64,000 nt of DNA, taken from the NCBI GenBank assembly GCA_030674185.1, contig JAPXFY010000026.1, forward strand, positions 49,555,246 through 49,619,245, read 5' to 3'. This DNA comes from Monoplex corrugatus. Its lineage: Eukaryota > Mollusca > Gastropoda > Littorinimorpha > Ranellidae. Shown here piece after piece: positions 21,366 through 32,324 of this stretch (position 1 is its first letter; every line of letters begins with the position of its first letter). The position numbers were made by a program, and so were the translations under genes. The notes under the pieces are model-generated. The model was given only the letters and a program-made list of their open reading frames with translations, made no database searches and was not told the origin of the DNA.

Positions 21366-21504
21366 AAGACAGCAGACAGAGAGCAGACGAAAACTAGACA
21401 CGAAAATAGACAGTAGACATAAAACCAACAGAAAGCGAAGAAAATAGACACGAAAATATTAGGAATAAAGTCAATAGAAAGCAGGCAGACAGTAGACAGA
21501 ATGC

Positions 21505-21815
21505 AGACAAAAAGCAAACAAAAATAGGCAAAGTTGACATGACACCAACAAAAAGCACATAGAGAACAGACAAAAATAGGCAAAGTTGACATGACACCAA
21601 CAGAAAGCACATAAAGAACAGACAAAAAGCAGACAAAAATAGGCAAAGTTGACATGACACCAACAGAAAGCACATAGAGAACAGACAAAAAAGCAGACAA
21701 AAATAGGCAAAGTTGACATGACACCAACAGAAAGCACATAGAGAACAGACAAAAAGCAGACAAAAATAGGCAAAGTTGACATGACACCAACAGAAAGCAC
21801 ATAGAGAACAGACAA
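21505..21815. repeat. 63-bp minisatellite, about 5 copies
   Basis: Unit contains AGGCAAAGTTGACATGACAC, CAACAGAAAGCACATAGAG and AACAGACAAAAAGCAGAC. Spacing between successive GACATG endpoints is 52, 63, 64 and 63 bp. It shares the AGAACAGA/AAGCA vocabulary with the adjacent 31-bp array. Confidence 0.93.
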
Positions 21816-21929
21816 AAAAATAGAGAGAGAGTAGATAGCAGAGAAAACGCAAAGAGAAATTAAAAGGTAGAAACACAAAAGACATAAATAGACGGAAAGT
21901 ACCGAAAAAGCAGAAAGAAAGTTAACACA

Positions 21930-22640
21930 GTAAGAAGACTGAAGTCATGATAATCAATAAAAACCATAAAACCTCCTCCCGTGAAATAACACGAAATGGC
22001 ACAACAGTGATACAAATTGATAAATTCAAATATCTAGGAACAGCCATCTCATCAGACGACGGATAAACATTAGAAATATTCAACAGAATTGACCAAGCTA
22101 AAACATAATTCAGGAAACACGAAAAACGTTCTTACCAACAAATGTATATCAATTGACATCAGGAAGAGAGATTTTCAGTTTTACATTGGACCAATACTGT
22201 TATACTGATGCTAAGCCTGGACAATAAACAAGCAAAGTCAGAACCAGATTGGTAGCTGAAATACGATTTCTGAGAAGAATGTCAAAAGAGTTCCATGGAC
22301 AGAAAAGAAAACAAACAAGACAGTCTTGAAAGAAGCAAACACAGAAAGAACAATAATGAAGAAGATTAGGAAAAAACTAGCAAGATTTATAGCACATTTT
22401 ATGAGGCAAGAGAAATTTGAGCACCTAGTTACAACAGGAAAGCTAGAGGGAAACAGAGCAACAAATAGACCTAGGGAGAAAATACTTGACAGTCTTGCAG
22501 AGTGGATGGGGACAATAAGGGTAGGGGATATGCTTGCAGCGACAAAAGAAAAGATTCATATGGAGTGCCATGATCGACATGGTTATGCAGCAAGGCACAT
22601 GCTGATAATAAGAAAGACGAAAAGACAGAAAGCAGAAAGA
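21930..22640 (+). pseudogene. Decayed LINE RT C-terminus, copy a
   Basis: Translated pieces: EVMIINKN, then IDKFKYLGTAISSDDG (the FKYLG segment downstream of the RT catalytic motifs), a degraded ILYGxEAW region, and finally an open stretch 22,326-22,709 with ARFIAHFMRQEKFEHLVTTG and EGNRATNRPREKILDSLAEW. This is the C-terminus of LINE reverse transcriptases without RNase H, as I recall them. Multiple stops and frame changes. The last ~20 codons of the open stretch are (GA)n microsatellite. Related copies lie at 43,800-44,275 and 47,290-47,440. Confidence 0.75.
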
Positions 22641-22953
22641 GAGAGAGAGAATGAGAGAGAGAGAGAAAATTTTTTTAAAAACTTGGATAGTTTCTTCTGT
22701 TCTCTGTGAGGCGCGTATTGATCATTCGTTTCTTTCTTCCCACCACCACCACCCACACACACACACACACATTACACGCACGCACACACACTCACACTAT
22801 GCACACACGGTAAAAGTCAATCTCAATCGATGTCTACTTTGAAAAGGGAAATTGAAAAAGGAAATGAACTTAGCATAGTCAGGGGAGCGACGAGCGGGGA
22901 CTTCAACAGCTTGCATACTCACTGACAAAGACAGTGTGAGACTGGACTTTTTT

Positions 22954-23004
<51 letters not shown>

Positions 23005-23826
23005 CTCAGAGAGAAGAGAGGACAGAGAGAAGAGAGAGGATTCTCCTCCCAAGCCCAGAACGCACACACCCGCCTATTCCGCACACTGACACCCTCCCCC
23101 CCCCCCCCCCGAACACACAAAACCTACTCCACCCACACACAAGTACGCACATACATAAACACAACCCCACTCCCAAACGAGAGAGAGAGAGAGAGAGAGA
23201 GACAGAGAAGAGGGAGAACACATAACCAACCCTACCCACACAACAAAGGCACACATGCACATCCACACGCACAAATGTACACACATACGCATTATGCACA
23301 AACACGATGCAGGTTCATCTCAATCGATGTCTCCTTTGAGAAAAGGAAATTGAAAAGGGAAATGGGTTTAGCATAGTCAGGGGGAGCGACGAACGAGGAC
23401 TCAACAGCTTGTACAGTGTACTGATAGAGAAACAGTGTAGGACTGGGCTTTTCGATTTCCCTTCGGGGAAAAGGTACATTGTTTCATATCGAATGAAGAA
23501 AATTGTGTGTGTGTGTGTGTGTTGTGTGTGTGTGCGTGTGCGCGCGCGCGCGTGTGTGTGTGTGTGTGCGCGCGCGCGCCGCGCGCGTGCGTGCGTGAGT
23601 GTCTGTTGATTGCGTGCGTGTGTGCGTATGGTGTTAGATTGGAATTTTCGATGTCCCGATTTTCTATCATTCAGATATATAAACTTATATCAACCAGCTT
23701 TGTTTGTGTGTGTGGAGAGAAAAGGAGAAAGAAAGAAAAAAGAGAGAGAGAGAGTGGTGTAGAATAAATGAATACACACACACACACACAATAATTATAT
23801 ATATATAATATATATATATATATATA

Positions 23827-23888
<62 letters not shown>

Positions 23889-23950
23889 AAAAGAGGTTAT
23901 ACATTATCCGGAGATGTGTGTATGAATGTGTGTGTATATGTATGTGTGTG
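22640..23950. repeat. Microsatellite-rich region with an internal direct duplication
   Basis: (GA)n 22,640-22,665; (CA)n 22,755-22,800; (CT)n 22,957-23,002; (GA)n 23,178-23,205; GT/CG 23,503-23,600; (CA)n and (TA)n 23,773-23,832; (GT)n 23,832-23,884. Between them, 22,800-22,955 and 23,298-23,455 are diverged direct repeats sharing TCTCAATCGATGTCT, TTAGCATAGTCAGGG and ACAGTGT(G/A)(A/G)GACTGG. Confidence 0.85.
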
Positions 23951-23954
23951 TGCA

Positions 23955-24290
23955 TGCGTATTTATGAGAGAGATTGTTTCTGGGTGGATTTTTGCCAAAT
24001 TTGAATCAAAGTTGAAGATTTTCGCAAAGGTTTGGAAACCATGGCGCGACGGTACCAACGCCAAGATCACACAAGACATGACCAAAATCAGCGCTCTTTC
24101 AGTAAAGTCTGTGATCAACATTCTTCTTGTAACGTCTGACAATATTTTAAACCTGTTCGCACTTTTGTCACAGTCGCTGTCCTCGACGCACGTCAAGTTT
24201 TGTTTCAACCAGAACTTCAAGGTCACCGTGGCCTTGAGAAGTACAAAAAAGTGATTTTCTGTAATTGTTTTTTATACAAAACAGGAAGGT
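23955..24290 (+). repeat. (GT)n-linked family copy
   Basis: Follows a 50-bp (GT)n. Landmarks: GTTTCTGGGTGGATTTTTGC, CCAAATTTGAATCAAAG, CTTCAAGGTCACCGTGGCC, TTGAGAAGTACAAAAAAGTG and TATACAAAACAGGAAGG. The longest copy in the window. From 24,291 to 24,594 there is a short GATGAT run and no gene. Confidence 0.75.
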
Positions 24291-24594
24291 CGTTAGATAC
24301 GCTTGTCCGCCTTGTTAGGGCTTTGTGGTGGTGGTGATGATGATGATGAAGGCGGAAGCAGCGAATTGTTGTCATCCGCTAAGATTCCAATCTCTTCAGG
24401 GGAGGCAGAGGATGAAGAGGGGAAAAGAAAAGAGTAAAATAAAATTATGGGTACTCCAGATCATACACACGTCTGATTGCTTTCCGCGGCTTGCTCGTCG
24501 GCCACCGTTCGTGATGTAGCGACCAGAGGAGAAGACGGTCAAGCCGTTCCCTCAGCAACGAAATGTTCATTGGCCCGTTCGCCGGTTGTTAGAG

Positions 24595-25135
24595 CTCCCC
24601 TGTAGAGATGCCGGGGATTCTTTCAGTATGAATAATCCCCATCTTCTGGAAATTCTGTGCTAGAAATTTCCTCTTTTCTGTCATTCTCTTTGTTTCTGCC
24701 TTGTTCCTTTGCTTCCTGTCATTTCTTCCTATATTCTGCCTTCTGGTCTATTCACCTGTATGTGTTCGATAAAGTCTTACGTACTTTTTCTTCGGACTGA
24801 TAATTGGGTACATATATTAAGTGCATTTTTGGCTCTAAGGAGGTGAGATATGCGGAAGCAATTTTAGGTAATTTATGCCTGTTTTTATATATGTTTTGGT
24901 GTCCTTATGTATGCTTATATTTGTATTCAGGTGTGTTTTTTAAATCTCCCCTGTGCGATAAATCGGACGGAATGGTCGTACGCCGGGGCATGTCCTTGGA
25001 TTATGTGCGCGAATGCATTGATATGTATACTTAATTTTCTTTTCTTTTTTTTTCCTTGTTGAAGTTTTGTGTGTTTTGAAGCGGTTATAGCCTGATATGC
25101 GCAGTCGGCTGGGCTTTAAACAACAATGAAAGAAA
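24595..25135 (+). mobile_element. Non-autonomous element 'A-type' (~530 bp), copy 1
   Basis: Landmarks in order: GATGCCGGGGATTCTTTCAG, TTCTGGAAATTCTGTGCTAG, CCTGTCATTTCTTCCTA-type run, GCATTTTTGGCTCTAAGGAG, TTCAGGTGTGTTTTTTAAAT, GAATGCATTGATATGTATAC, and a terminal GTTATAGCCTGATATGCGCA, GTCGGCTGGGCTTTAAAC. Copies at 38,260-38,790, 56,335-56,865 and 57,395-59,075 share this order; 50,735-51,030 is partial. No coding capacity. The 3' terminal ~45 bp match the end of the LINE finishing at about 31,188, which suggests trans-mobilisation by it. Confidence 0.8.
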
Positions 25136-25139
25136 AAGA

Positions 25140-25620
25140 AAGAACTTGAAATCTCGTATCTCGAGTTCAATTCCAGCCAGCAACATTTGAAAACTGTCCT
25201 GTTCGCTGCTCATCTTTAATGTTTCGATCATTCTGGTGGTGTCATCCGTGTTCCATAGGTTTCTTCTTCCTTTTTTCTTCCTTTTTTTCTTCCTTAATCC
25301 CAAGAGCTTGCCAGTGCATGACGTTTTTTTGTAAGGCTTACGGAGTTTGCCAGATAATTGTTGGCAAATTTTGGGTGGAGCGCATATGTAGTTGTTCGAT
25401 TGCGTCGAATCATTCTTGATCGAAATTCAAAACTCAGCAGAGGTCATCGTTGTTCCAGAAGCTTGAGGTGGAAGGAAAGTGAAGTGGTAGAGACCCGAAG
25501 TTTTTTTTTTTTTTCAGTGGACAGCATTTTGAGGGCAGTTTCCATCTCCTTTGTCTCGATGCGTTACTTTCCCCAACCTTCAACAGAGCTAGCACTGCAT
25601 ATGTAAAGTGCTTTTTCAGT
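25140..25620 (+). repeat. SINE-like family S2, partial copy
   Basis: Shares with 51,880-52,460 the segments ATCTCGTATCTCGAGTTCAA (GTCTCATATGTCGAGCTCAG there), CCTGTTCGCTG, GGGTGGAGCGCATATG and TTGTTCGATTGC / TTGTCCGAGTGC, as well as the tract around GTGAAGTGGTAGAGACC. It directly follows the A-type copy and precedes the large LINE. Confidence 0.6.
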
Positions 25621-25627
25621 CTCATTT

Positions 25628-25643
25628 TGATAAAAAAAAAAAA
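25628..25643. repeat. Candidate 5' target-site duplication of the large LINE
   Basis: TGATAAAAAAAAAAAA here and TGATAAAATAAAAAAA at 31,189-31,204 flank the LINE (15 of 16 match). A-rich composition makes chance similarity possible. Confidence 0.5.
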
Positions 25644-26140
25644 CCCCGGACGGGACCACCACCTTGCCGTGGTCGGGGGGCTTGAGGTCCCAGTGATCCC
25701 TTGAGCTATGCCAACGGGGGCTACTTGGTAGAAAGCTTTGTGTTTTTTGATTGACAGTCCCGATAACCAAGGCTGTTGACGTGGACTGGACTCTAAACAG
25801 CATAATAAAATTAATGCCCCTGGTAGGGTTACCCATGTCGGACAGGTCAAGGGGGAGGGATGAGACGAAGCGTGGTCCCACCCTCATTTCCATTTTCTTC
25901 ATGCCCATCGTCATGTTCACGAGTGGTTGCCGTAAGCAACCCGTAATCCCAAGCTTGAGGTACTTGGCGAGGGGATGAGTGACTGTACGATAGTCAGTCA
26001 TGAAAGTACACTGTCTGGTTTCATGCGGGACGGTTCCAGGCAGACGGACGCCAAGAGATTGGCCATCCATTGTCCCTTCCCCAGCACGGCAGCTCTTCTG
26101 GGGTGACCGAGTCATTTCTGCCATCGTTGAGCCTACGCTC
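25644..26140 (+). other. LINE 5' UTR with conserved hairpin
   Basis: GGGACCACCACCTTGCCGTGG near 25,652 can form CCAC/GTGG, and GGGACC can pair with GGTCCC about 40 bp later, giving a compact nested fold at the very 5' end. I recall similar CACCACCTTGCCGTGG starts in other LINEs, so it is likely a functional promoter or ribozyme-like 5' end. The rest is a leader with no long open frame. Confidence 0.55.
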
Positions 26141-27338
26141 ATGTCAAAACAAAACAAACAAAAAAGAAAACGAGATTATGAAATTGACTCTGATTCCGAG
26201 GACGAAACAAGACAGGCAACCGTTTTTTGGGGCGGCGTGGCTAGTGGTGACGGGCATTGAGGAAGAAAAACCTATTTGGAAATTGAGTCCCTTTGCCATA
26301 CAGAAGGGATTTCAAGCCCTGATAGGAAACCCTAAAACCATTAAAAAGCTGCGAAACGGAGACTACCTTGTGGAGTGCAAGGATAACAAGCAGTCTGATC
26401 GCTTGCTGAAAGCATCAGTTCTAGTTGATCGTGGAATAAAAGTCACTCCACACAAAGGACTGAACAGCAGCAAACGAGTCGTAAGGTGCCCTGAGCTGAG
26501 AGGAGTGTCGGAGGAGGAGATCCGAACGGAACTGAAAAGCCAGGGCGTTGTAGAGGTACGCCGGGCCATGTTCCGGAAAGGGTCCGACAAAATCCCAACA
26601 AACACGCTCTTTCTCACATTCTGCTCTCCCACTATACCCCAAGACTTGAAAGTTGGATACTTGAAGGTAAAAGTGTCGTATGTGCCATCACCATCCGTTG
26701 TCATAAGTTCGGCCACATCAAGGACAGATGCACAGAAACTGAAAAGTGTGCCATGTGCACCAAGGAGGCACATGAGGGGAGATGCGACAATCCACTAAAC
26801 TGCATAAATTGTGGAGGTAACCATCCATCATCCTCGAAAGATTGCCCCGTATGGCAAAAGGAACAAGCCATTCAGCGCCTGAAAACTGAAAAAAAAATTT
26901 TTTCACGAAGCCAAAAGGTTGGTAGAGGGCAGGAGTTTGTCTACCAAAAGCTACGCGTCGGTAGTCAAAACAGTTCAAGTATCCATAGCCTGTCAAACAG
27001 AAATAACATGGACAAAGACGAATTTTGAAACATTGCAAGACACAAAGGCCCTCAGCGGGGGCGTTAAAACCGCTGCCTCCCAGGCTGTTCAACAGCCAAA
27101 AGCAGTCAATGCTGGCAACCCAGGGAAACCCAGTCTCCCTGGTAAACCCGCCCTCCCGCCCCGGCCGTCCGGGAGCAGCTCAACAGGTTATGGAGTAAGG
27201 CCCAAAGTAATGCTGGTAGAAATGAAGAACCCTCCTCCAGCCGTCAGGTCTGACCGCCTGAGGAAAGCTGGAAAAAAACAACTAGAAAATAAGTACGCTC
27301 CATTGCAAGTTGAGGAGGACGAAACAGATATGGACTAA
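26141..27338 (+). pseudogene. LINE ORF1 (zinc-knuckle nucleic-acid-binding protein), frameshifted
   Basis: Starts at ATG 26,141 (MSKQNKQKRKRDYEIDSD), an acidic/basic N-terminus. A shift around 26,200-26,225 leads into WLVVTG...KPIWKLSPFAIQKG and LRNGDYLVE, an RRM-like domain typical of Jockey-like ORF1. A shift near 26,690 enters the CCHC region: CHKFGHIKDRC, CAMCTKEAHEGRC and CINCGGNHPSSSKDC. The first knuckle lacks one of its expected cysteines exactly where the frame breaks, so a small deletion probably did both. A third shift at the A8/T6 homopolymer near 26,895 leads to a basic Pro-rich tail ending at TAA/TGA around 27,338. The product would bind LINE RNA. Several shifts lie in homopolymers, so sequencing error cannot be excluded for those. 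Confidence 0.8.
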
Positions 27339-27363
27339 AGTGCCTTGTATAATTCCGCCAATA

Positions 27364-30300
27364 ATGCAGTCTATAGTCCATTGGAACATACGAGGTGTCT
27401 ACGCCAATCTAGAGGAGCTCCAGCTACTTTGCCGTGACCTGCAGTCTGCTGTAGTGGCTTTGCAAGAAACATTACGCGAAGGAAAGAGTTTTTCATTAAT
27501 GAATTTCAACATTGTTTCCAAACCAGCACAACCTAAAGATGGAGGAGTAACGGGTGGAGTATGTTTGCTGCTACATAGGTCTGTTTTGTTTAGTTCTATT
27601 GATCTGAACACCAGTTTGCAAGCAGTGGCGGCAAGGGTATCTCTAAACAAAACAATAACCATTTGCTCTGTATACCTCCCTCCATCTGTTGCTGTTACAA
27701 AAGAAGAACTGGTTGATTTGATTGAGGAACTTCCAAACCTTTTCTGTTGCTCGGCGATTTGAATGGCCATTCCCCGCTTTGGCGTAGTGAAGATACTTCA
27801 GTGCGAGGTCTCTTGCTTGAAGATGTCTTCTCCGATTTAAACTTATGCTGTTTAAACGATGGTTCTCCGACATATATCCATCCTGCAAAAAGTACACTTT
27901 CTTGTTTATCAGTGTGTGATGCTTCCCTGGTTTTGGACTATGAGTGGAAAGTTCTGGATGATCTCCATGGAAGTGATCATCTTCCAGTTGTCTTAACAAA
28001 TCCAAGCTTTAGACTCGAGTCTCTACCGGAGCGCTTTGTTTTTCGTAGGGCTGACTGGGATTTGTTCGAGAGGGCTGTCCTGAGTGATTTGGAGGAAGAA
28101 AGGGTCCTGCAGAGTGATGATCCAGTAAACACTCTGACGCAGATCATCATGAGCTGTGCCAAACGAGCAATTCCCACATCATCAAAGAAAGCGCACATGC
28201 GTAAAACTCCGTGGTTTACTGTAGAATGTAAACGGATAAAACAAGAACGCAAGAAAGCTCAACGTCGCGTGTTTCAAAGTCCATCAGCAGATAAGTTCGA
28301 GCTCATCAGAAACTACGAGCAAAGTCAAGATACATCTTTAAAAGAAACAAACAACAGTCCTGGAGAAACTTCTGCTCGAAACTGACATTCCTAAAACTCC
28401 TAAAAAGAAAGTTTGGAAAATTATCAAACAAATTAAAGGGAAAAACACCTGTCCCTCTGTCCACTATCTGAAAGTGTCAGATTGTTTGATTACTGACAGA
28501 AAAGCCATCTCTAACATGTTGGCGTCTACCATCGAAAAGAACTCTTCCGCAGCAAATAAATCGGCGGTCTTCCGGAAACACAAATCGGTGAAAGAAAAGA
28601 GAGCTTGTAACTTCTTCTCTGATAACACAGAAGAGTACAATCTTCCACTGACATTAGGAGAATTAAAAGACGCTCTTGTGACTTGCTCTGACCTCTTCTC
28701 CTGGCTTGGATGAAGTTCATTATCACTGGTGAAGCATCTCCTGGAAAAGGGTTTGGACATTCTGTTGAAAGGGTACAATTACATATGGACGACAGGATTC
28801 TTTCCTCCCTCATGGCGGAAAGCCCTGATCGTCCCTATACCTAAACCTGGAAAGATGTATCTAATCCATCCAATTACCGGCCAGTAGCCCTAACCAGTTG
28901 TCTGTGCAAAGTGATGGAGAAAATGGTCAATAAGAGACTGATGTGGAAACTGGAGAATGACGTCATCTTGCCAAAGAACAATGCGGTTTTTGCAAGCACC
29001 ATTCCACAGTAGATCATTTAATTCGTCTTGAAACAACCATCCGTAATGCATTTCTGCAGAAACAGCATGTAGTGGCTATCTTCTTTGATTTAGTGAAAGC
29101 CTATGACACCACTTGGAAATCAGGAATTCTTATGGATCTACACGAATTGGGTTTTAGGGGTCACCTACCTACGTTTATCCAAAAATTTTTGGCCGATAGG
29201 CAGTTTCAAGTGCGGGTTGGTGCTACTCTGTCGGACATCCATGGGCAGGAGCTGGGTGTACCACAAGAGAGCATTCTCTCTCCTGCGCTGTTCAGTTTCA
29301 AGATCAACAACATAGTCAAATCAGTACAACAGGGCTCGGACTGCTCCCTGTTTGTGGACGATCTTGCAGTTTACGCAAGTGGAAGCTTCTATGCAGGCAT
29401 TCAGCGACGGCTGCAGTTGTGTGTAGATAAGATCCAGCAGTGGGCAGAGACAAATGGCTTTACCTTTTCCGCAACCAAAATACAGTGTATTCACTTTCAT
29501 AACCTGCGAGAATTCTTTGCTGCTCCAGAAATTTGTCTGGGAAAGTGCATCATTCCAGCTGTAAAAGAAGCTAAATTTTTGGGCTTGATTTTGATGAAAA
29601 GTTGAACTTTCTCAGTCATATCCAACATCTAAAAACATCTTGCCAGAAAGCTCTGAATATTCTTCGAGTTGTAGCTCATACAGACTGGGGTGCCGACAAG
29701 AAAACGTACTACTACACCTGTACAGAGCTTTAATTCGCTCTAATCTGGACTATGGCTGTGTAGTATATGGGTCTGCAAGAGCGTCGTACCTAAAGGCACT
29801 TGATCCCATTCACGATCAAGGGCTGCGCCTATGTCTTGGTGCATTCAGAACAACTCCTGAGTATAGTTTGTATGCAGAGGCAGGGGAGCCCTCCCTGAGC
29901 AACCGTAGACTGAAACTAAGTTTAAATTTCTGTTTGAAACTGTTTTCTGAACCGGAAAACCCAGCCTACGACTGTGTCTTCAACCCCAGATTTGAAAGTG
30001 ACTTTGAAAAACATCCAAAAGTGACTCCTCCTTTGGGGCTGCGTATCCGTCCCCATTTGGAAAAGGCAGATATAAATTTAGCAGTTGTTAACGACTTCTC
30101 CAAGTTTCCAGATAGTCCACCATGGACGTTGAAAACACCGAAGGTTTGTTTTGATCTTGCTTCCTTCCGTAAAGACAATACCAGTGCACTGGCGTACAAA
30201 TCGTTTTATGCAGAATTGTGTGAAAAATCTCCATCATCCAGCAGAATCTTCACTGATGGGTCCAAGTGTGATGAAGGTGTGGCTGCCGCTGCCTTCTGCT

Positions 30301-31022
30301 CCGAGATTCCCAATGGAATTTTCAAAACGTATTCCATCTGACAGTTCGGTTTACACTGCTGAACTGACTGCTCTGGTTTTAGCACTAAAAATGGTGTCCC
30401 AATCCAAACACAAAGAGTTTCTCATTTTTTCTGACTCCCTTTCTGCTTTGCAGGCAATCGCTTGCCGAAACATTAGTCACCCTGAACTTGTGAAGTTCTT
30501 TGAACTGTATTCTACTCTAGCAAATGACGGTTACGAGATCGTTTTTGCCTGGATTCCTGGCCTTATTGGTATTGGAGGCAATGAAAAGGCTGACTACCTG
30601 GCCAAGAAAGCTACAATGGCAAAGATGATCCCTTACACAGATGTCAAATCGAAAGTACACAGTTACGTAAGAAATCTGTGGCAGGAGAATTGGAATAAAC
30701 AGACAGATAAACTCTTCCAAATCCGCCCTAACCTGACAGAAATTCTCCCATCTGCTGCAGGAAACCGTAAGGGACAGTGTTATGTAGATGACGCACGGGT
30801 CACACATCCTACACTCACTCGTACCTTTTGAAAAATGAAGAAGCACCATGGTGTATACCGTGTGATGAGCCTTTGAGCATCCGACACCTCCTCCTCGATT
30901 GCTGGGACTTGTACGATGTGAGACAAAAGCACTACACGGCAGATTCCTTAAAGGAGCTCTTCCGAGACGTCCCTCCTGATGCAATTTTCCAGTTTTACAA
31001 GAGATCAATAGATTTCACTTGA
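27364..31022 (+). pseudogene. LINE ORF2: APE endonuclease, reverse transcriptase, RNase H; about 8 frameshifts
   Basis: ATG 27,364 opens QSIVHWNIRGVYANLEEL (start of the APE endonuclease), followed by VALQET and, after a shift near 27,745, LGDLNGHSPLW and SDHLPVV. RT: SNYRPVALTS, FFDLVKAYDTTW (motif A, about 29,081), GVPQESILSPALFSFKINNI (motif B, about 29,256; the usual Gly of PQGS is Glu), SLFVDDLAVYASG (motif C, about 29,346). RNase H: IFTDGSKCDEGVAAAAF, YTAELTALVLAL, IFSDSLSALQAI and GGNEKADYLAKKA carry the D-E-D-D residues. The neighbouring WIPGLIG has Leu where the catalytic-loop His is common. C-terminus: CIPCDEPLSIRHLLLDC zinc segment, TGA at 31,020. Frames change near 27,745, 28,350, 28,700, 28,850, 28,990, 29,590, 30,320 and 30,815. 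Confidence 0.85.
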
Positions 31023-31188
31023 TGTAATTTTACGTGTTTTTCTTTAATAGCATTTTAGATTTGCAAGGTTGACGGTGAGCATGGTTTTTATCTGTTTATC
31101 TTAACGGGTTGTTCTTTTCTTTTTGACGTGGTGTTAGCCCTGATATGGCTCTAGTGGTCGGCTGGGCTATAAGCAATATGAATTGAAT

Positions 31189-31204
31189 TGATAAAATAAA
31201 AAAA
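31189..31204. repeat. Candidate 3' target-site duplication of the large LINE
   Basis: TGATAAAATAAAAAAA, partner of 25,628-25,643. It directly follows the LINE tail GAATTGAAT. Confidence 0.5.
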
Positions 31205-31218
31205 GTAAGAGATTGGAA

Positions 31219-31236
31219 GTGTGTGTGTGTGTGTGT

Positions 31237-31276
<40 letters not shown>

Positions 31277-31297
31277 TGTGTGTGTGTGTGTGGTATG

Positions 31298-31367
<70 letters not shown>

Positions 31368-31371
31368 GATC
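31219..31371. repeat. (GT)n microsatellite
   Basis: Imperfect (GT)n with ATGT and GCGT interruptions, 15 bp after the LINE. From 31,372 to 31,754 there is A-rich and mixed unique sequence with a G-run near 31,660 and no gene. Confidence 0.95.
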
Positions 31372-31754
31372 ACACAGAACAAAAAAAAGGGAAAGCTAAA
31401 AAAAAAAACAAAACAAAAAAAAACAGTCCTTTTTTGGAAGGAGTGACAACAGCACTTCGACAGAAAATTCTGATATTATGTGGAACGTGATCATTGGATT
31501 CACTTTTCAGAAGTCTGGGGAACCATTTGTTCAGATTACCTTCATGCAGAGAGACAGAGAGAGAGAGTTTCTTGAAACATTTGTGAAGGAAGGGGAAAAA
31601 ATCCAGACGGTAGAAAGAACAGAACTCAACAAGAAAGAAGGAGAACGATATAAAAAGAAGGGGGGGGGGGGGAAAGCTCTAGCACCACGTATCTACAATA
31701 CGTGCAGATACTATTTTTACCGAAAGCCCCTGACCCCAGTATTCCCAGGGAGGT

Positions 31755-32259
31755 TAAATAATAAATTGATAGTGTCACTCCATGAGACGTAACTCCATTG
31801 CCGTCCTGTTTCTGTGCTGTTAGCGTGCAATTGAAGACGGGCAGAGAGACAGAGACAGATACGGCCGAGGGAAGGAGGGGAGAGAGAGAAAGAGACCGGG
31901 CGAGCAGAAAAAAAAGGGAGTGGGGCGGGGGGAGGAAGATAGAGGGAGTGCGGGACACTGATTGATTGATTTGATAGAATTTTACGTCAGTACGAACCTC
32001 GGGGGATCTGGCCGACGGAGATAACATCCCAGGGAAGTGGAGGAAGGGGGTCTCTTATCTAATTCTGCACTGCTACCACCACCACCGCAACAAGTTACGT
32101 TAAGATGGGTCGTTAAAAGGTCACTTTAATGTAGCGCACCTCAGGTTCGAAGCCATTACCACTGGAATGTAAATGTGACGGTTAGCCAGCTTTGAACTAT
32201 TGAGCCTTGAAAGAGAGAGAGAGAGAGGTGGGTAGGGGGAGAGAGGAGCACATATCGTG

Positions 32260-32324
<65 letters not shown>

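Larger units (their letters stand above)
25644..31188 (+). mobile_element. Near full-length RNase H-bearing LINE (I/Jockey-like), about 5.5 kb
   Basis: Order: GC-rich 5' UTR starting CCCCGGACGGGACCACC, ORF1 with zinc knuckles (26,141-27,338), ORF2 with endonuclease, reverse transcriptase, RNase H and a C-terminal zinc segment (27,364-31,022), then a 3' UTR ending with TAGCCCTGATATGGCTC, GGTCGGCTGGGCTATAAGC and GAATTGAATTGA. The presence of both APE endonuclease and RNase H fits the I superfamily or RNase H-bearing Jockey-like clades; exact clade needs a tree. It is inactive: at least three frameshifts in ORF1 and about eight in ORF2. Confidence 0.88.

Noticed and set aside
20625..21885. Minus-strand ORFs of 139-309 codons rich in Phe/Leu/Cys
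   Set aside because: Produced by the 31-bp and 63-bp minisatellites in all frames.
26000..27092. Several separate small genes in 26.0-28.8 kb
   Set aside because: The fragments line up as one ORF1 and one ORF2 of a LINE broken by frameshifts.
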